A stretch of 64,000 nt of DNA from JAAYBF01 sp963715445 (lineage in GTDB: Bacteria; Actinomycetota; Thermoleophilia; Solirubrobacterales; Thermoleophilaceae). A program made the position numbers and the translations under genes. The notes beneath the pieces were generated by a model. That model was not told the DNA's origin, ran no database searches, and was given only the letters and a program-made list of their open reading frames with translations. Shown piece by piece: positions 16,892 to 24,603 of the stretch. Within the stretch, counting starts at the first letter, position 1. Each line of letters begins with the position of its first letter. Location: positions 1,984,001 to 2,048,000 of the forward strand of contig OY970240.1 of NCBI GenBank assembly GCA_963715445.1, in the 5' to 3' direction.

Positions 16892-17773
16892 GTGGAGATC
16901 AAGAAGGTTGGAGTGCTCGGCGCCGGACTGATGGGTCACGGCATCGCCCAGGTGGCCGCCCAGGCCGGCTACGACGTGGTTCTGCGCGAGGCCGATCAGG
17001 CGTCCCTCGATAAGGGCCTCGGCAAGATCGAGAAGCAGCTCGCGCGCGCCGTCGAGAAGGGCAAGGCCGAGCAGGCCGACGCCGACGCGGTCCGCGGACG
17101 CATCCAGGGCACGGTCGACTACTCCGACCTGGCCGACTGCGATCTCGTGATCGAGGCAATCACGGAGAGCCTCGAGCTGAAGCTCGAGATGTGGAAGGAG
17201 GTCGACGGGATCGTCAAGGAGGGCGCGCTGTTCGCCACGAACACCTCGTCGCTCGCGGTGATCGATCAGGCGGCCACCACGTCGCGGCCCGAGAGCTTCT
17301 TCGGCCTGCACTTCTTCAACCCCGCGCAGGTGATGAAGCTCGTCGAGGTCGTGCGCGGCATCACCACCTCCGACGAGACCCTCGAGGCGGGCGTGGCGTT
17401 CACCAAGAGCCTCGGCAAGCTCGCCGTGCCCACGCAGGACAAGGCCGGCTTCATCGTCAACCGCCTGCTCGTGCCGTACATGCTCGACGCGATCCGCGCC
17501 TACGAGGAGGGCGTCGGCACCGTCGAGGAGATCGACGCCGCGATGAAGGCCGGCGCCGGGCACCCGATGGGCCCGCTGCAGCTCGCTGACTTCGTCGGGC
17601 TCGACACGATGGGCTCGATCTGCGACGTGATGTTCGACGAGTTCCGCGAGCGCCGCTTCGCCCAGCCGCCGACGCTGCGCAAGATGCTCGCGGCGGGCTG
17701 GTACGGCCGCAAGTCGGGGATGGGCTTCTACGACTACTCCGGCGACGAGCCGGTCCAGAACTCAAAGGTGTGA
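16892..17773 (+). CDS. 3-hydroxybutyryl-CoA / 3-hydroxyacyl-CoA dehydrogenase
   Basis: The NAD-binding start VGVLGAGLMGHGIAQVAAQAGYDVVLRE has the GxGxxG loop. FATNTSSLAVIDQA, GLHFFNPAQVMKLVEVV (catalytic His) and AGFIVNRLLVPYMLDA are diagnostic for the family. 293 aa from GTG 16892, chosen because GGGGAGA lies about 6 nt upstream. The longer reading from 16844 lacks a ribosome site. It overlaps the carboxylase gene by 4 nt (GTGA), so the two are translated together, linking beta-oxidation or butanoyl-CoA metabolism with acyl-CoA carboxylation. Confidence 0.93.
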   Translation: MEIKKVGVLGAGLMGHGIAQVAAQAGYDVVLREADQASLDKGLGKIEKQLARAVEKGKAEQADADAVRGRIQGTVDYSDLADCDLVIEAITESLELKLEMWKEVDGIVKEGALFATNTSSLAVIDQAATTSRPESFFGLHFFNPAQVMKLVEVVRGITTSDETLEAGVAFTKSLGKLAVPTQDKAGFIVNRLLVPYMLDAIRAYEEGVGTVEEIDAAMKAGAGHPMGPLQLADFVGLDTMGSICDVMFDEFRERRFAQPPTLRKMLAAGWYGRKSGMGFYDYSGDEPVQNSKV

Positions 17774-19290
17774 CGGACCTCCGCACAGCCCTCGAGCGCG
17801 CACGGGCCGGGGGCCCGGCGCGCCATCACGAGAAGTCCGAGCAGCAGGGCAAGCTCCCCGTGCGCGAGCGCGTGGCGCTGCTCGTGGACGAGGGCTCGTT
17901 CGTGGAGGACGCGGCGCTCGCCGCGTGGGAGCAGGACGGCTTCGGCGCGGACGGGGTGGTCACCGGCATGGCGACGGTGGACGGCCGGCCCGTCTCGCTG
18001 ATGGCCAACGATCCGACCGTCAAGGCCGGGTCCTGGGGCCCGAAGACCGTCGAGAAGATCATCCGGGCCCAAGAGGCGGCGTTCGAGCACCGCGTCCCGA
18101 TGGTCTACCTCGTGGACTCCGCCGGGGCGCGCATCACGGAGCAGGTGGCGATGTTCCCCGGCCGCCGCCACGCGGGCCGGATCTTCTCCACGGAAGTGCG
18201 GATGTCCGGCGTCGTGCCGCAGGTCTGCGTGCTCTTCGGCCCGAGCGCGGCCGGCGGCGCCTACATCCCCGCCTTCTGCGACGTGGTGATCATGCGCGAC
18301 GGCAACGCCTCGATGTACCTCGGCTCTCCGCGCATGGCGGAGATGGTGATCGGCGAGAAGGTCACGCTCGAGGAGATGGGCGGCGCCCGCATGCACACGA
18401 GCGTCTCGGGCTGCGGTCACTTCCTCGTCAAGACCGATGAGGAGGGCGTCGCGCTCGCGCGCCGCTACCTCTCCTACTTCCCGACGAACTGGGAGGCCGC
18501 GTCGCCCGCGGCCCCGCCTGCCGAACCGGCCAGCGACAGGCCGATCCGCGAGATCATCCCGGAGGACGAGAACAAGCCCTTCGACATGCTCGAGCTGATC
18601 GACTCGCTCGTGGACGAGGGGTCCTTCCTCGAGGTTCACAAGCGCTGGGCGAAGGAGCTGCTCGTCGGCTACGCGCGCCTCGACGGGCGTGTGGTCGGCA
18701 TCGTGGCCAACCAGCCCAAGCAGAAGGGCGGCGTGCTGTTCGTGGACTCCTCGGACAAGGCGGCCCGCTTCATCTGGACCTGCAACGCCTTCAACGTCCC
18801 GCTGCTGTTCCTGGCGGACGTGCCGGGCTTCATGATCGGCACCCAGGTCGAGCGCCAGGGGATGATCCGTGCTGGCGCGAAGATGATCTCCGCCGTCACC
18901 GAGGCGACCGTGCCGAAGATCTCCGTCGTGGTGCGCAAGGCCTACGGGGCCGGGCTCTACGCGATGGCCGGCCCCTCATTCGACCCGGATGCCTGCATCG
19001 CCCTGCCGAGCGCGAAGATCGCGGTGATGGGCCCGCAGGCGGCGATCAACGCCGTCTTCTACAACCAGGTCCAGGCGATCGAGGACGAGGCTGAGCGCGC
19101 CGCGTTCGTCGAGAAGCTGCGCAACGAGTACGCGGAGGAGATCGACATCCTCCACCTGGCTTCGGAGCTGGTGGTGGACGCCGTCATCCAGCCCGAGGAC
19201 CTGCGCTCCGACCTGATCCGCCGCTACGCCCTCTACGAGGGCCGCGTGCGCGATTGGCCCGCGAAGCGGAACGCCGTCACGCCGGTCTGA
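17770..19290 (+). CDS. Acyl-CoA (propionyl-CoA-type) carboxylase, carboxyltransferase beta subunit
   Basis: The 506-residue chain has both crotonase-like halves of the AccD/PccB family. The N half contains GFGADGVVTGMATVDGRPV, YLVDSAGARITEQ and PSAAGGAYIPAFCD. The C half contains VGIVANQPKQKGGVLFVDSSDKAARF and LADVPGFMIGTQVE. It transfers CO2 from a biotin carrier to acyl-CoA. No alpha (biotin) subunit or epsilon subunit is adjacent. The GTG start overlaps the preceding stop. Whether acetyl-, propionyl- or methylcrotonyl-CoA is used cannot be decided. The HMG-CoA-lyase-type gene 6 kb away makes methylcrotonyl-CoA one option. Confidence 0.92.
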   Translation: MTDLRTALERARAGGPARHHEKSEQQGKLPVRERVALLVDEGSFVEDAALAAWEQDGFGADGVVTGMATVDGRPVSLMANDPTVKAGSWGPKTVEKIIRAQEAAFEHRVPMVYLVDSAGARITEQVAMFPGRRHAGRIFSTEVRMSGVVPQVCVLFGPSAAGGAYIPAFCDVVIMRDGNASMYLGSPRMAEMVIGEKVTLEEMGGARMHTSVSGCGHFLVKTDEEGVALARRYLSYFPTNWEAASPAAPPAEPASDRPIREIIPEDENKPFDMLELIDSLVDEGSFLEVHKRWAKELLVGYARLDGRVVGIVANQPKQKGGVLFVDSSDKAARFIWTCNAFNVPLLFLADVPGFMIGTQVERQGMIRAGAKMISAVTEATVPKISVVVRKAYGAGLYAMAGPSFDPDACIALPSAKIAVMGPQAAINAVFYNQVQAIEDEAERAAFVEKLRNEYAEEIDILHLASELVVDAVIQPEDLRSDLIRRYALYEGRVRDWPAKRNAVTPV

Positions 19291-19406
19291 CGGCGCTCGC
19301 CGGCCGACGCGGCTGCGACACCTCGAGATCCACCTTTGTCCATCCGCCGAGGGCGGTTAGAGTCGGCACTGCTGGATCAGTGTCAACCAACTCCGAAGGG
19401 AAGTAC

Positions 19407-20204
19407 GTGGACACCAACAAGATCAGCATCGGGGAGATGATCGCCGGCGCGAGCGCCTTCGCCCTGTTCCTCTTCATGTTCCTGCCGTGGTACGGGCTGG
19501 AAGCGTCGACGAGCGTGCCGGGCGGCAGCGACCTGTCGTTCAGCGGCGCCGACGCGAACGCCTGGGAGGCGTTCTCGTTCATCGACATCCTCCTGTTCCT
19601 CGTCGTGATCGTGTCCATCGGCATCGTCGTCGCGAAGGCCGCCGGCTCCCTGCCGGAGCTGCCCCAGCCTCCGGCGCAGATCCTCCTCGGCGTGGGTGTG
19701 CTTGCGCTGCTCCTCGTGCTCTTCCGGCTGATCTTCACCCCGGGCGAGGATGTGAGCGGCTTCGGCGTGGAGATCGAGCTGACGCGCAAGATCGGCGTCT
19801 TCTTCGGCCTGCTTGCCTCCGCGGGCATCGCCTACGGCGGCTGGCGTGCGACGAGCGAGCCGGCTGTCGCCGGTCCGAGCGATCGCGTCGGCTCACCGCC
19901 GCCGCCCGCTCCCGCCGCTTCCACACCGCCGCCCCCTGCAACTCCCGCCGGCGGTGGAACGCCTGCGGCGCCCCCGGAGCGTCCCGCGCCCGCTACGGAT
20001 CCGACACCGCCCACGCCGCCTCCGGCCGATCCGGTGCCGCCGGCCGCGCCGGTCCCTCCCGCGGATCCGGTCCCGCCGGCTCCTCCGGCCGATCCCACGC
20101 CGCCCGCGACGCCCCCGGCTGAGCCCGAGCGTCCGGCGCCGCCCGCTGGAGGCCAGCAGCCGCCGAGTGGCGGACAGCCGCCCTACGGCGGCCCTTCGAA
20201 CTAG
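19407..20204 (+). CDS. Membrane protein with long Pro/Ala-rich C-terminal tail
   Basis: Four hydrophobic segments (about residues 10-30, 55-75, 90-108 and 125-145) are followed by a tail of about 110 residues composed almost only of Pro, Ala, Gly, Asp and Glu in PPADPVPPA-like units. The tail is certainly disordered and may cross the cell wall or bind it. GTG 19407 is chosen because GAAGGGAAG lies just upstream; a GTG 27 nt earlier is possible. No family is recognised beyond actinobacterial DUF-type four-helix membrane proteins. A perfect hairpin terminator follows by 13 nt. Confidence 0.75.
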   Translation: MDTNKISIGEMIAGASAFALFLFMFLPWYGLEASTSVPGGSDLSFSGADANAWEAFSFIDILLFLVVIVSIGIVVAKAAGSLPELPQPPAQILLGVGVLALLLVLFRLIFTPGEDVSGFGVEIELTRKIGVFFGLLASAGIAYGGWRATSEPAVAGPSDRVGSPPPPAPAASTPPPPATPAGGGTPAAPPERPAPATDPTPPTPPPADPVPPAAPVPPADPVPPAPPADPTPPATPPAEPERPAPPAGGQQPPSGGQPPYGGPSN

Positions 20205-20217
20205 CCCTGAACGTTCG

Positions 20218-20248
20218 ATGGGGCGAGGCCGTCATGGCCTCGCCCCAT
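20218..20248 (+). terminator. Perfect 13-bp hairpin terminator
   Basis: 20218-20230 (ATGGGGCGAGGCC) pairs exactly with 20236-20248 around GTCAT. It follows the Pro-rich membrane protein gene and precedes the minus-strand tRNA-Leu, so it may work in both directions. Confidence 0.8.
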
Positions 20249-20260
20249 CTGCGAATCGAG

Positions 20261-20344
20261 TGCGGCGGGTGGGACTCGAACCCACAAGCCCTTGCGAGCA
20301 GCGGCTTTTGAGACCGCCTCCTTTACCAATTTGGACACCGCCGC
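20261..20344 (-). tRNA. tRNA-Leu (anticodon CAA)
   Basis: 84 nt class II tRNA on the minus strand. Acceptor GCGGCGG/CCGCCGC, discriminator A, anticodon loop CTCAAAA (CAA, codon UUG), a long variable arm and T-arm GTGGG-TTCGAGT-CCCAC. No encoded CCA. Confidence 0.95.
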
Positions 20345-20430
20345 AACGCGGGTGACGATCTGATTCTAGGTCGTGCGCCCGGAGCTGCGCGCGTTCTTGG
20401 GATTCGCGGCCAGTTGGCCGCTCGCCTTGG

Positions 20431-20922
20431 CTAGGCGCTGAGAGGCTGGGCGCTGCTGTGAGCCGGAGGCTCGGGCCGCGAGTCCTCGATCTCCACCTCG
20501 ACGTGCCAGTTCTGGCTGAGCGCCCGCATCGCGAACACGACCACAAGCAGCTGGACCGGCACGATGAGGATCGTCAGGAGCCCGAGCAGGGCGGGGTCCA
20601 GGCCGGCATCCGCGAAGCCGGGCTTGTCGCGGGCGAACCAGGCCGGCGCCGCGATCGCCGAGACCACCGCGAACAGCAGCGAGCACCCTGCCGCCACCGG
20701 AAGGAGGCCGCGGTTCCAGCGGGCGATGTAGAAGGCGAAGACCAGCATGAGCAGGATGTAGAGGATGGCCATCGGCTGCGCGCCCTGGAGGACAGACCAT
20801 CCACCGGCGATCACGGCCGCGATCAAGGCGGCGCTGGCCACCAGCAGGAAGACGACGATCGACTTCATCGTCTTCGACTCGAGCTTCTCCCGGTTGGGGT
20901 GGTGAATCCTCGGCTCAGGCAT
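20431..20922 (-). CDS. Small four-helix membrane protein, unknown function
   Basis: 163 aa with hydrophobic stretches at about 19-41, 50-66, 74-92 and 110-132 and an acidic C-terminal tail. The N-terminal 18 residues are polar. I recognise no family. A possible -10 (TAGGCT, minus strand) lies about 10 nt upstream of the ATG, giving at most a 2-4 nt leader. It sits alone between two tRNA-Leu genes on the same strand. Confidence 0.7.
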   Translation of the reverse strand: MPEPRIHHPNREKLESKTMKSIVVFLLVASAALIAAVIAGGWSVLQGAQPMAILYILLMLVFAFYIARWNRGLLPVAAGCSLLFAVVSAIAAPAWFARDKPGFADAGLDPALLGLLTILIVPVQLLVVVFAMRALSQNWHVEVEIEDSRPEPPAHSSAQPLSA

Positions 20923-20997
20923 CTCCGGGCGGAGCCTACATCCTGGCGCGGGCGCGTGCGACGGTTTCAGCCGGCTGTGGACGAGCGCTGATGCTCA

Positions 20998-21079
20998 TGC
21001 GGATGGAGGGACTCGAACCCCCACGGCCAAGGCCACCGGCACCTAAAGCCGGCGCGTCTACCAATTCCGCCACATCCGC
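20998..21079 (-). tRNA. tRNA-Leu (anticodon TAG)
   Basis: 82 nt class II tRNA on the minus strand. Acceptor GCGGATG/CATCCGC, anticodon loop TTTAGGT (UAG, codon CUA), long variable arm and T-loop TTCGAGT. Confidence 0.95.
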
Positions 21080-21169
21080 GCGAGGCCGATTCAAGCAGAG
21101 GGCATGGGGGGAGAGCCGGCCGCGACCAGCGCGAGCGCTGGGACACTGGAACGGCCTCTGTCGGTCAAC

Positions 21170-21198
21170 TTGACAAAGAAGACGGATATGTAAAGAAT
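21170..21198 (+). promoter_or_regulatory. Sigma-70-type promoter of the alkB operon
   Basis: TTGACA (21170-21175), a perfect -35, is followed 17 nt later by AAGAAT (21193-21198), 49 nt before alkB ATG 21247. The alternative TAAAGA at 21191 has 15-nt spacing. The surrounding leader is AT-rich compared with flanks. Confidence 0.65.
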
Positions 21199-21246
21199 GC
21201 GTACGGCAGCCGCAGAACACGTCTACGAGCGAAGGGACCTCGAGCG

Positions 21247-22467
21247 ATGACATCCACAGCGATCGCGCACGATTCGGGAGATGTGGAGCTGACCGTGCCG
21301 ACCTGGCGGGACGCCAAGCGCTACGCCTGGCTGCTGGGCCTGCTCGTTCCAAGCCTGCCGCTCTTGGCCTGGGCCCTGGTGGACCTGACCGGCTGGGGCG
21401 CGTTCTGGTTCATCGGGCCGGTCGTGGTCTACGTCATCTTCCCCGTGCTCGACGTGATCATCGGCATTGACAGGACGAATCCGCCCGACAGCGTGATCGC
21501 CTGGCTCGAGGAGGACCGCTACTACCGCTGGTGCACCTACGCCTTCATCCCGCTCCAGTACACGTCGCTCGTGCTCGCCTGCTGGCTGTGGTCGAGCGGC
21601 GACCTGTCGCTGGTGGAGAGCATCGGGCTGGCGCTCACCGTGGGCATGGTCAGCGGTGTGGCGATCAACACCGCCCACGAGCTCGGTCACAAGCGCGCCA
21701 ACAGCGAGCGCTGGCTCAGCAAGGTCGCGCTCGCGCAGAGCGGCTATGGGCACTTCTTCATCGAGCACAACCGCGGCCACCATGTGCGCGTCGCGACGCC
21801 CGACGATCCCGCCAGCTCCCGACTGGGAGAGAGCTTCTACGCATTCCTCCCGCGCACGGTGGCCGGCAGCGTGAGCTCCAGCTGGGGCCTCGAGCGCATC
21901 CGCCTGGGGCGGATGGGCAAGGGCGCCTGGACGATCCACAACGACATCCTCAACGCCTGGGCGATGACGCTCGTCCTGTTCGGGGCGCTCGTCGCGATCT
22001 TCGGGACGGTGGTCATTCCCTACCTGCTGCTCCAGGCCGTGATCGGCTTCTCGCTGCTGGAGGTCGTCAACTACCTCGAGCACTACGGGCTCCTGCGCCA
22101 GAAGCGGGATGACGGGCGCTACGAGATCACCCGGCCCGAGCACAGCTGGAACAGCAACAACGTCGCTTCGAACGTGCTGCTCTACCACCTCCAGCGCCAC
22201 AGCGATCATCACGCCAACCCGCTGCGCCGCTACCAGGCGCTGCGCCACGAGGACGAGGCTCCACAGCTGCCCACGGGCTACGCGGGGATGATCGTGCTGG
22301 CAGCGGTCCCGCCGGTTTGGCGGCGAGTGATGGACCACCGGGTGCTGGAGCACTATGGGGGAGACGTGACGCGCGCGAACATCCAGCCGCGCAAGCGCGA
22401 GCGCATCCTCGCGCGCTACGGCGCGCGTGCTGGGGCCGAGGGCACGCTCTCTGGCGGGACCGCATGA
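21247..22467 (+). CDS. alkB: Alkane 1-monooxygenase (AlkB)
   Basis: An integral membrane diiron enzyme that hydroxylates the terminal carbon of n-alkanes using electrons from rubredoxin. All histidine boxes are present: HELGHK at 144-149, EHNRGHH at 173-179, NYLEHYG at 275-281 and LQRHSDHH at 315-322. Six hydrophobic helices occur in the expected places. Length 406 aa is typical. The rubredoxin start overlaps its stop (ATGA), followed by a TetR regulator overlapping in the same way, so three translationally coupled genes form a compact, probably inducible operon. Confidence 0.97.
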   Translation: MTSTAIAHDSGDVELTVPTWRDAKRYAWLLGLLVPSLPLLAWALVDLTGWGAFWFIGPVVVYVIFPVLDVIIGIDRTNPPDSVIAWLEEDRYYRWCTYAFIPLQYTSLVLACWLWSSGDLSLVESIGLALTVGMVSGVAINTAHELGHKRANSERWLSKVALAQSGYGHFFIEHNRGHHVRVATPDDPASSRLGESFYAFLPRTVAGSVSSSWGLERIRLGRMGKGAWTIHNDILNAWAMTLVLFGALVAIFGTVVIPYLLLQAVIGFSLLEVVNYLEHYGLLRQKRDDGRYEITRPEHSWNSNNVASNVLLYHLQRHSDHHANPLRRYQALRHEDEAPQLPTGYAGMIVLAAVPPVWRRVMDHRVLEHYGGDVTRANIQPRKRERILARYGARAGAEGTLSGGTA

Positions 22468-22634
22468 GCAGCTACCGTTGCCCTGGCTGCGGCTACGTCT
22501 ACAGCGAGGAGGCCGGCCACCCGCGCGAGGGCTTCCCGCCCGGCACGCCGTGGAGCGAGGTGCCCGAGGACTGGGTCTGCCCCGACTGCGGCGTTCGCGA
22601 CAAGCTCGATTTCGAGCAGGAGGGCGCGGCGTGA
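22464..22634 (+). CDS. Rubredoxin, AlkG-type electron carrier
   Basis: 56 residues with two CxxCG knuckles, CPGCGY (Cys6/9) and CPDCGV (Cys39/42), that bind one iron. SEEAGHPREGFPPGTPWSEVPEDWVCPDC is the standard alkane-hydroxylase rubredoxin core. It shuttles electrons from a rubredoxin reductase to AlkB. No reductase gene lies nearby. The ATG at 22464 overlaps the alkB stop codon, and the next gene's GTG overlaps its own stop. Confidence 0.95.
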   Translation: MSSYRCPGCGYVYSEEAGHPREGFPPGTPWSEVPEDWVCPDCGVRDKLDFEQEGAA

Positions 22635-23269
22635 TCGGCCCGATCGCCACCAGCCCGCGGGCGCCCTACCCGGTCGCCGCGCGCGAGCTGCTGCGCGAGA
22701 CGCTGCTCGACGCGGCGGGCGATCAGCTCCAGCAGCGCAGCTGGGCCGAGGTGACGATGGCGGACATCGCGAGCGCCGCCGGCGTGAGCCGCCAGACCCT
22801 CTACACCGAGTTCGGCTCCCGTGCGGAGTTCAGCCAGGCGTTCGTCCTGCGCGAGACGGAGCGCTTCCTCGAAGCCGTCGAGCAGGCCGTGCACGCCCAC
22901 GAAGACGACCCGGCCACAGCGCTCGCGGCAGCCTTCGACGTGTTCCTCTCGGCCGCTGCCGAGCATCCGTTGATCCGCGCCCTGATCTCGGGTGACGGCA
23001 CGGCCGACAGCCTGCTGCCGCTGATCACCACGCAGGGCAAGCCGGTGGTGGAGAGCGCAACGGAGCGCCTCTCCGCGGTGATCGTCTCCTCCTGGCCCCA
23101 GGTCGAGGACAGTGCCGCCCATCTGCTCGCCGAGTGCCTCGTGCGCCTGGCGATCAGCTACGCCGCCCTGCCAACCGGCCCCACCGGCATGACGGCCACC
23201 TCGGTCACCACGCTGCTCGGCCCCTTCCTCGAGCAGGTCACAGGCGTCACGGCTGGCAGCGCCTCCTAA
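22631..23269 (+). CDS. TetR family regulator of the alkane operon (AlkX-like)
   Basis: The N-terminal helix-turn-helix (TLLDAAGDQLQQRSWAEVTMADIASAAGVSRQTLYTEFGSR, about residues 20-60) is TetR type. The C-terminal 140 residues would bind an inducer such as a fatty acid or alkane product. GTG 22631 overlaps the rubredoxin stop codon. Its position in an alkB-rubredoxin-tetR operon matches known actinobacterial arrangements where the regulator represses its own operon. I could not find a clear palindrome at the promoter. Confidence 0.9.
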   Translation: MIGPIATSPRAPYPVAARELLRETLLDAAGDQLQQRSWAEVTMADIASAAGVSRQTLYTEFGSRAEFSQAFVLRETERFLEAVEQAVHAHEDDPATALAAAFDVFLSAAAEHPLIRALISGDGTADSLLPLITTQGKPVVESATERLSAVIVSSWPQVEDSAAHLLAECLVRLAISYAALPTGPTGMTATSVTTLLGPFLEQVTGVTAGSAS

Positions 23270-23281
23270 CGGCGAGGAGAG

Positions 23282-23353
23282 CGGGGGAGCCGGGATTCGA
23301 ACCCGGATTCACGGTTTTGGAGACCGTGCGCATAGCCGTTAACTCACTCCCCC
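23282..23353 (-). tRNA. tRNA-Trp (anticodon CCA) with an atypical D-arm
   Basis: Acceptor GGGGGAG/CTCCCCC, anticodon arm ACGGT-CTCCAAA-ACCGT and T-arm CCGGG-TTCGAAT-CCCGG are perfect. T8, A14, G18, G19 and A21 are in place. The D-stem 10-13/22-25 has only two plausible pairs (G11-C24, T12-G23) of four. Confidence 0.78.
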
Positions 23354-23454
23354 GGGGCGGCGGCGAACGATACCGGGGCTTAAGTCGAGCGAGGTGCTCT
23401 CGATCCGGCATAGACTCGGCCCGTCGAGCGAGTTGACGACGGAGGGGGAGTGGG

Positions 23455-24411
23455 ATGACGGTCGTTGAGAGCGTGACCGGGCCGATCGGGATCGAGGATC
23501 TCGGCGTGACCCTGATCCACGAGCACCTGCGCTTCCGAGACGAGGCGAACGCCGATCAGTGGCCCCACCTCTACGACGAGGACGCGCTCTACGCTACGGC
23601 CGTCGAAGCCGCCAATGCGGCGATCTCCGTGGGCGTGAAGACGATCGGCGAGCCGACGGCGATGTTCGGCGGTAGGGACGTCCACCTGATGGAGCGCGTG
23701 GCGCGCGATACGGGCCTCCAGGTGATCGCCTGCACGGGCATCTACACCTACGACTTCCTGCCCACCTACTGGCAGACCCGCTCAGAGGACGAGATGGCTG
23801 ACGCCTTCGTCCACGACATCGAGCAGGGCATCCAGGGCACTGGGATCAAGGCCGGCTTCCTGAAATGCGCCGCCGACCACTTCGGCGTCACGCCGAACGT
23901 CGAGAAGGTTCACCGCGCGTGCGCCCGCGCGAGCCTGCGCACCGGCGCGCCGATCATGGCCCACTCGCGCCCCGCCGACGAGACGGCCATACGTCAGATG
24001 GAGCTGTTCGTCGAGGAGGGTGTCGACCCGGCCAAGGTCCAGATCGCCCACACGGGCGACAGCGACGACCTCGACTACATCGAGCGCGTGCTCGAGACCG
24101 GTGCCTGGATCGGGATGGACCGCTACGGGATCGAGATGTACCTGCCGATCGACCGCCGCAACGCGACCGTGCTCGCGCTGCTGGAGCGAGGCTACGCCGA
24201 CCGGATGTTCCTCTCGATGGACTCCTGCGCCTCGATCGACTGGTTCAACGAGGATGTCGCCGCGCAGATGGAGGCCGGCGGCGCCGTGAAGGACTGGAAC
24301 ATGACGCTTCTCCACGACCAGGTGATCCCGACTCTGCGCGAGGGAGGCATGACCGACGAGCAGCTCGCGACGATGCTCGAGGACAACCCCCGGCGCTGGC
24401 TCGGCGGCTGA
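23455..24411 (+). CDS. Phosphotriesterase family metal-dependent hydrolase (PTE/lactonase-like)
   Basis: An amidohydrolase TIM barrel of 318 aa. All metal ligands of the family can be placed: H22 and H24 (IHEHL), the carboxylated Lys137 in AGFLKCAA, H170 (MAHSRP), H199 (AHTGDSDD) and D256 (LSMDS). Members hydrolyse lactones, including acyl-homoserine lactones, or phosphotriesters; which one cannot be read here. A strong GGAGGGGG precedes the ATG, and TAGACT (23411-23416) is a likely -10 with a leader of about 30 nt. Neighbours are tRNA genes, so it is a single-gene unit. Confidence 0.9.
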   Translation: MTVVESVTGPIGIEDLGVTLIHEHLRFRDEANADQWPHLYDEDALYATAVEAANAAISVGVKTIGEPTAMFGGRDVHLMERVARDTGLQVIACTGIYTYDFLPTYWQTRSEDEMADAFVHDIEQGIQGTGIKAGFLKCAADHFGVTPNVEKVHRACARASLRTGAPIMAHSRPADETAIRQMELFVEEGVDPAKVQIAHTGDSDDLDYIERVLETGAWIGMDRYGIEMYLPIDRRNATVLALLERGYADRMFLSMDSCASIDWFNEDVAAQMEAGGAVKDWNMTLLHDQVIPTLREGGMTDEQLATMLEDNPRRWLGG

Positions 24412-24501
24412 GAGCCGCCTACCCGAAGGACCGCGGGTCGCCGATGCGACCTCTCGCCGGCCGGGTGGATGACTGCACGAGGGTCTCGCGGCTGACCGCT
24501 C

Positions 24502-24507
24502 TACAAT
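24502..24507 (+). promoter_or_regulatory. -10 element (TACAAT) of tRNA-Gly
   Basis: TACAAT lies 14 nt before the tRNA 5' end, in a region otherwise without genes. Confidence 0.5.
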
Positions 24508-24521
24508 GCGGCCGGCTGCTC

Positions 24522-24592
24522 GCGGGCGTGGTGTAAGGGCTGCACAAGAGCCTTCCAAGCTCTTAGTAGGGGTTCGAATCCCCTCGCCCGCT
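24522..24592 (+). tRNA. tRNA-Gly (anticodon TCC)
   Basis: 71 nt. Acceptor GCGGGCG/CGCCCGC, D-stem GTGT/GCAC, anticodon arm AGAGC-CTTCCAA-GCTCT (UCC) and T-loop TTCGAAT. Confidence 0.96.
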
Positions 24593-24603
24593 TAGCGACG
24601 GAT

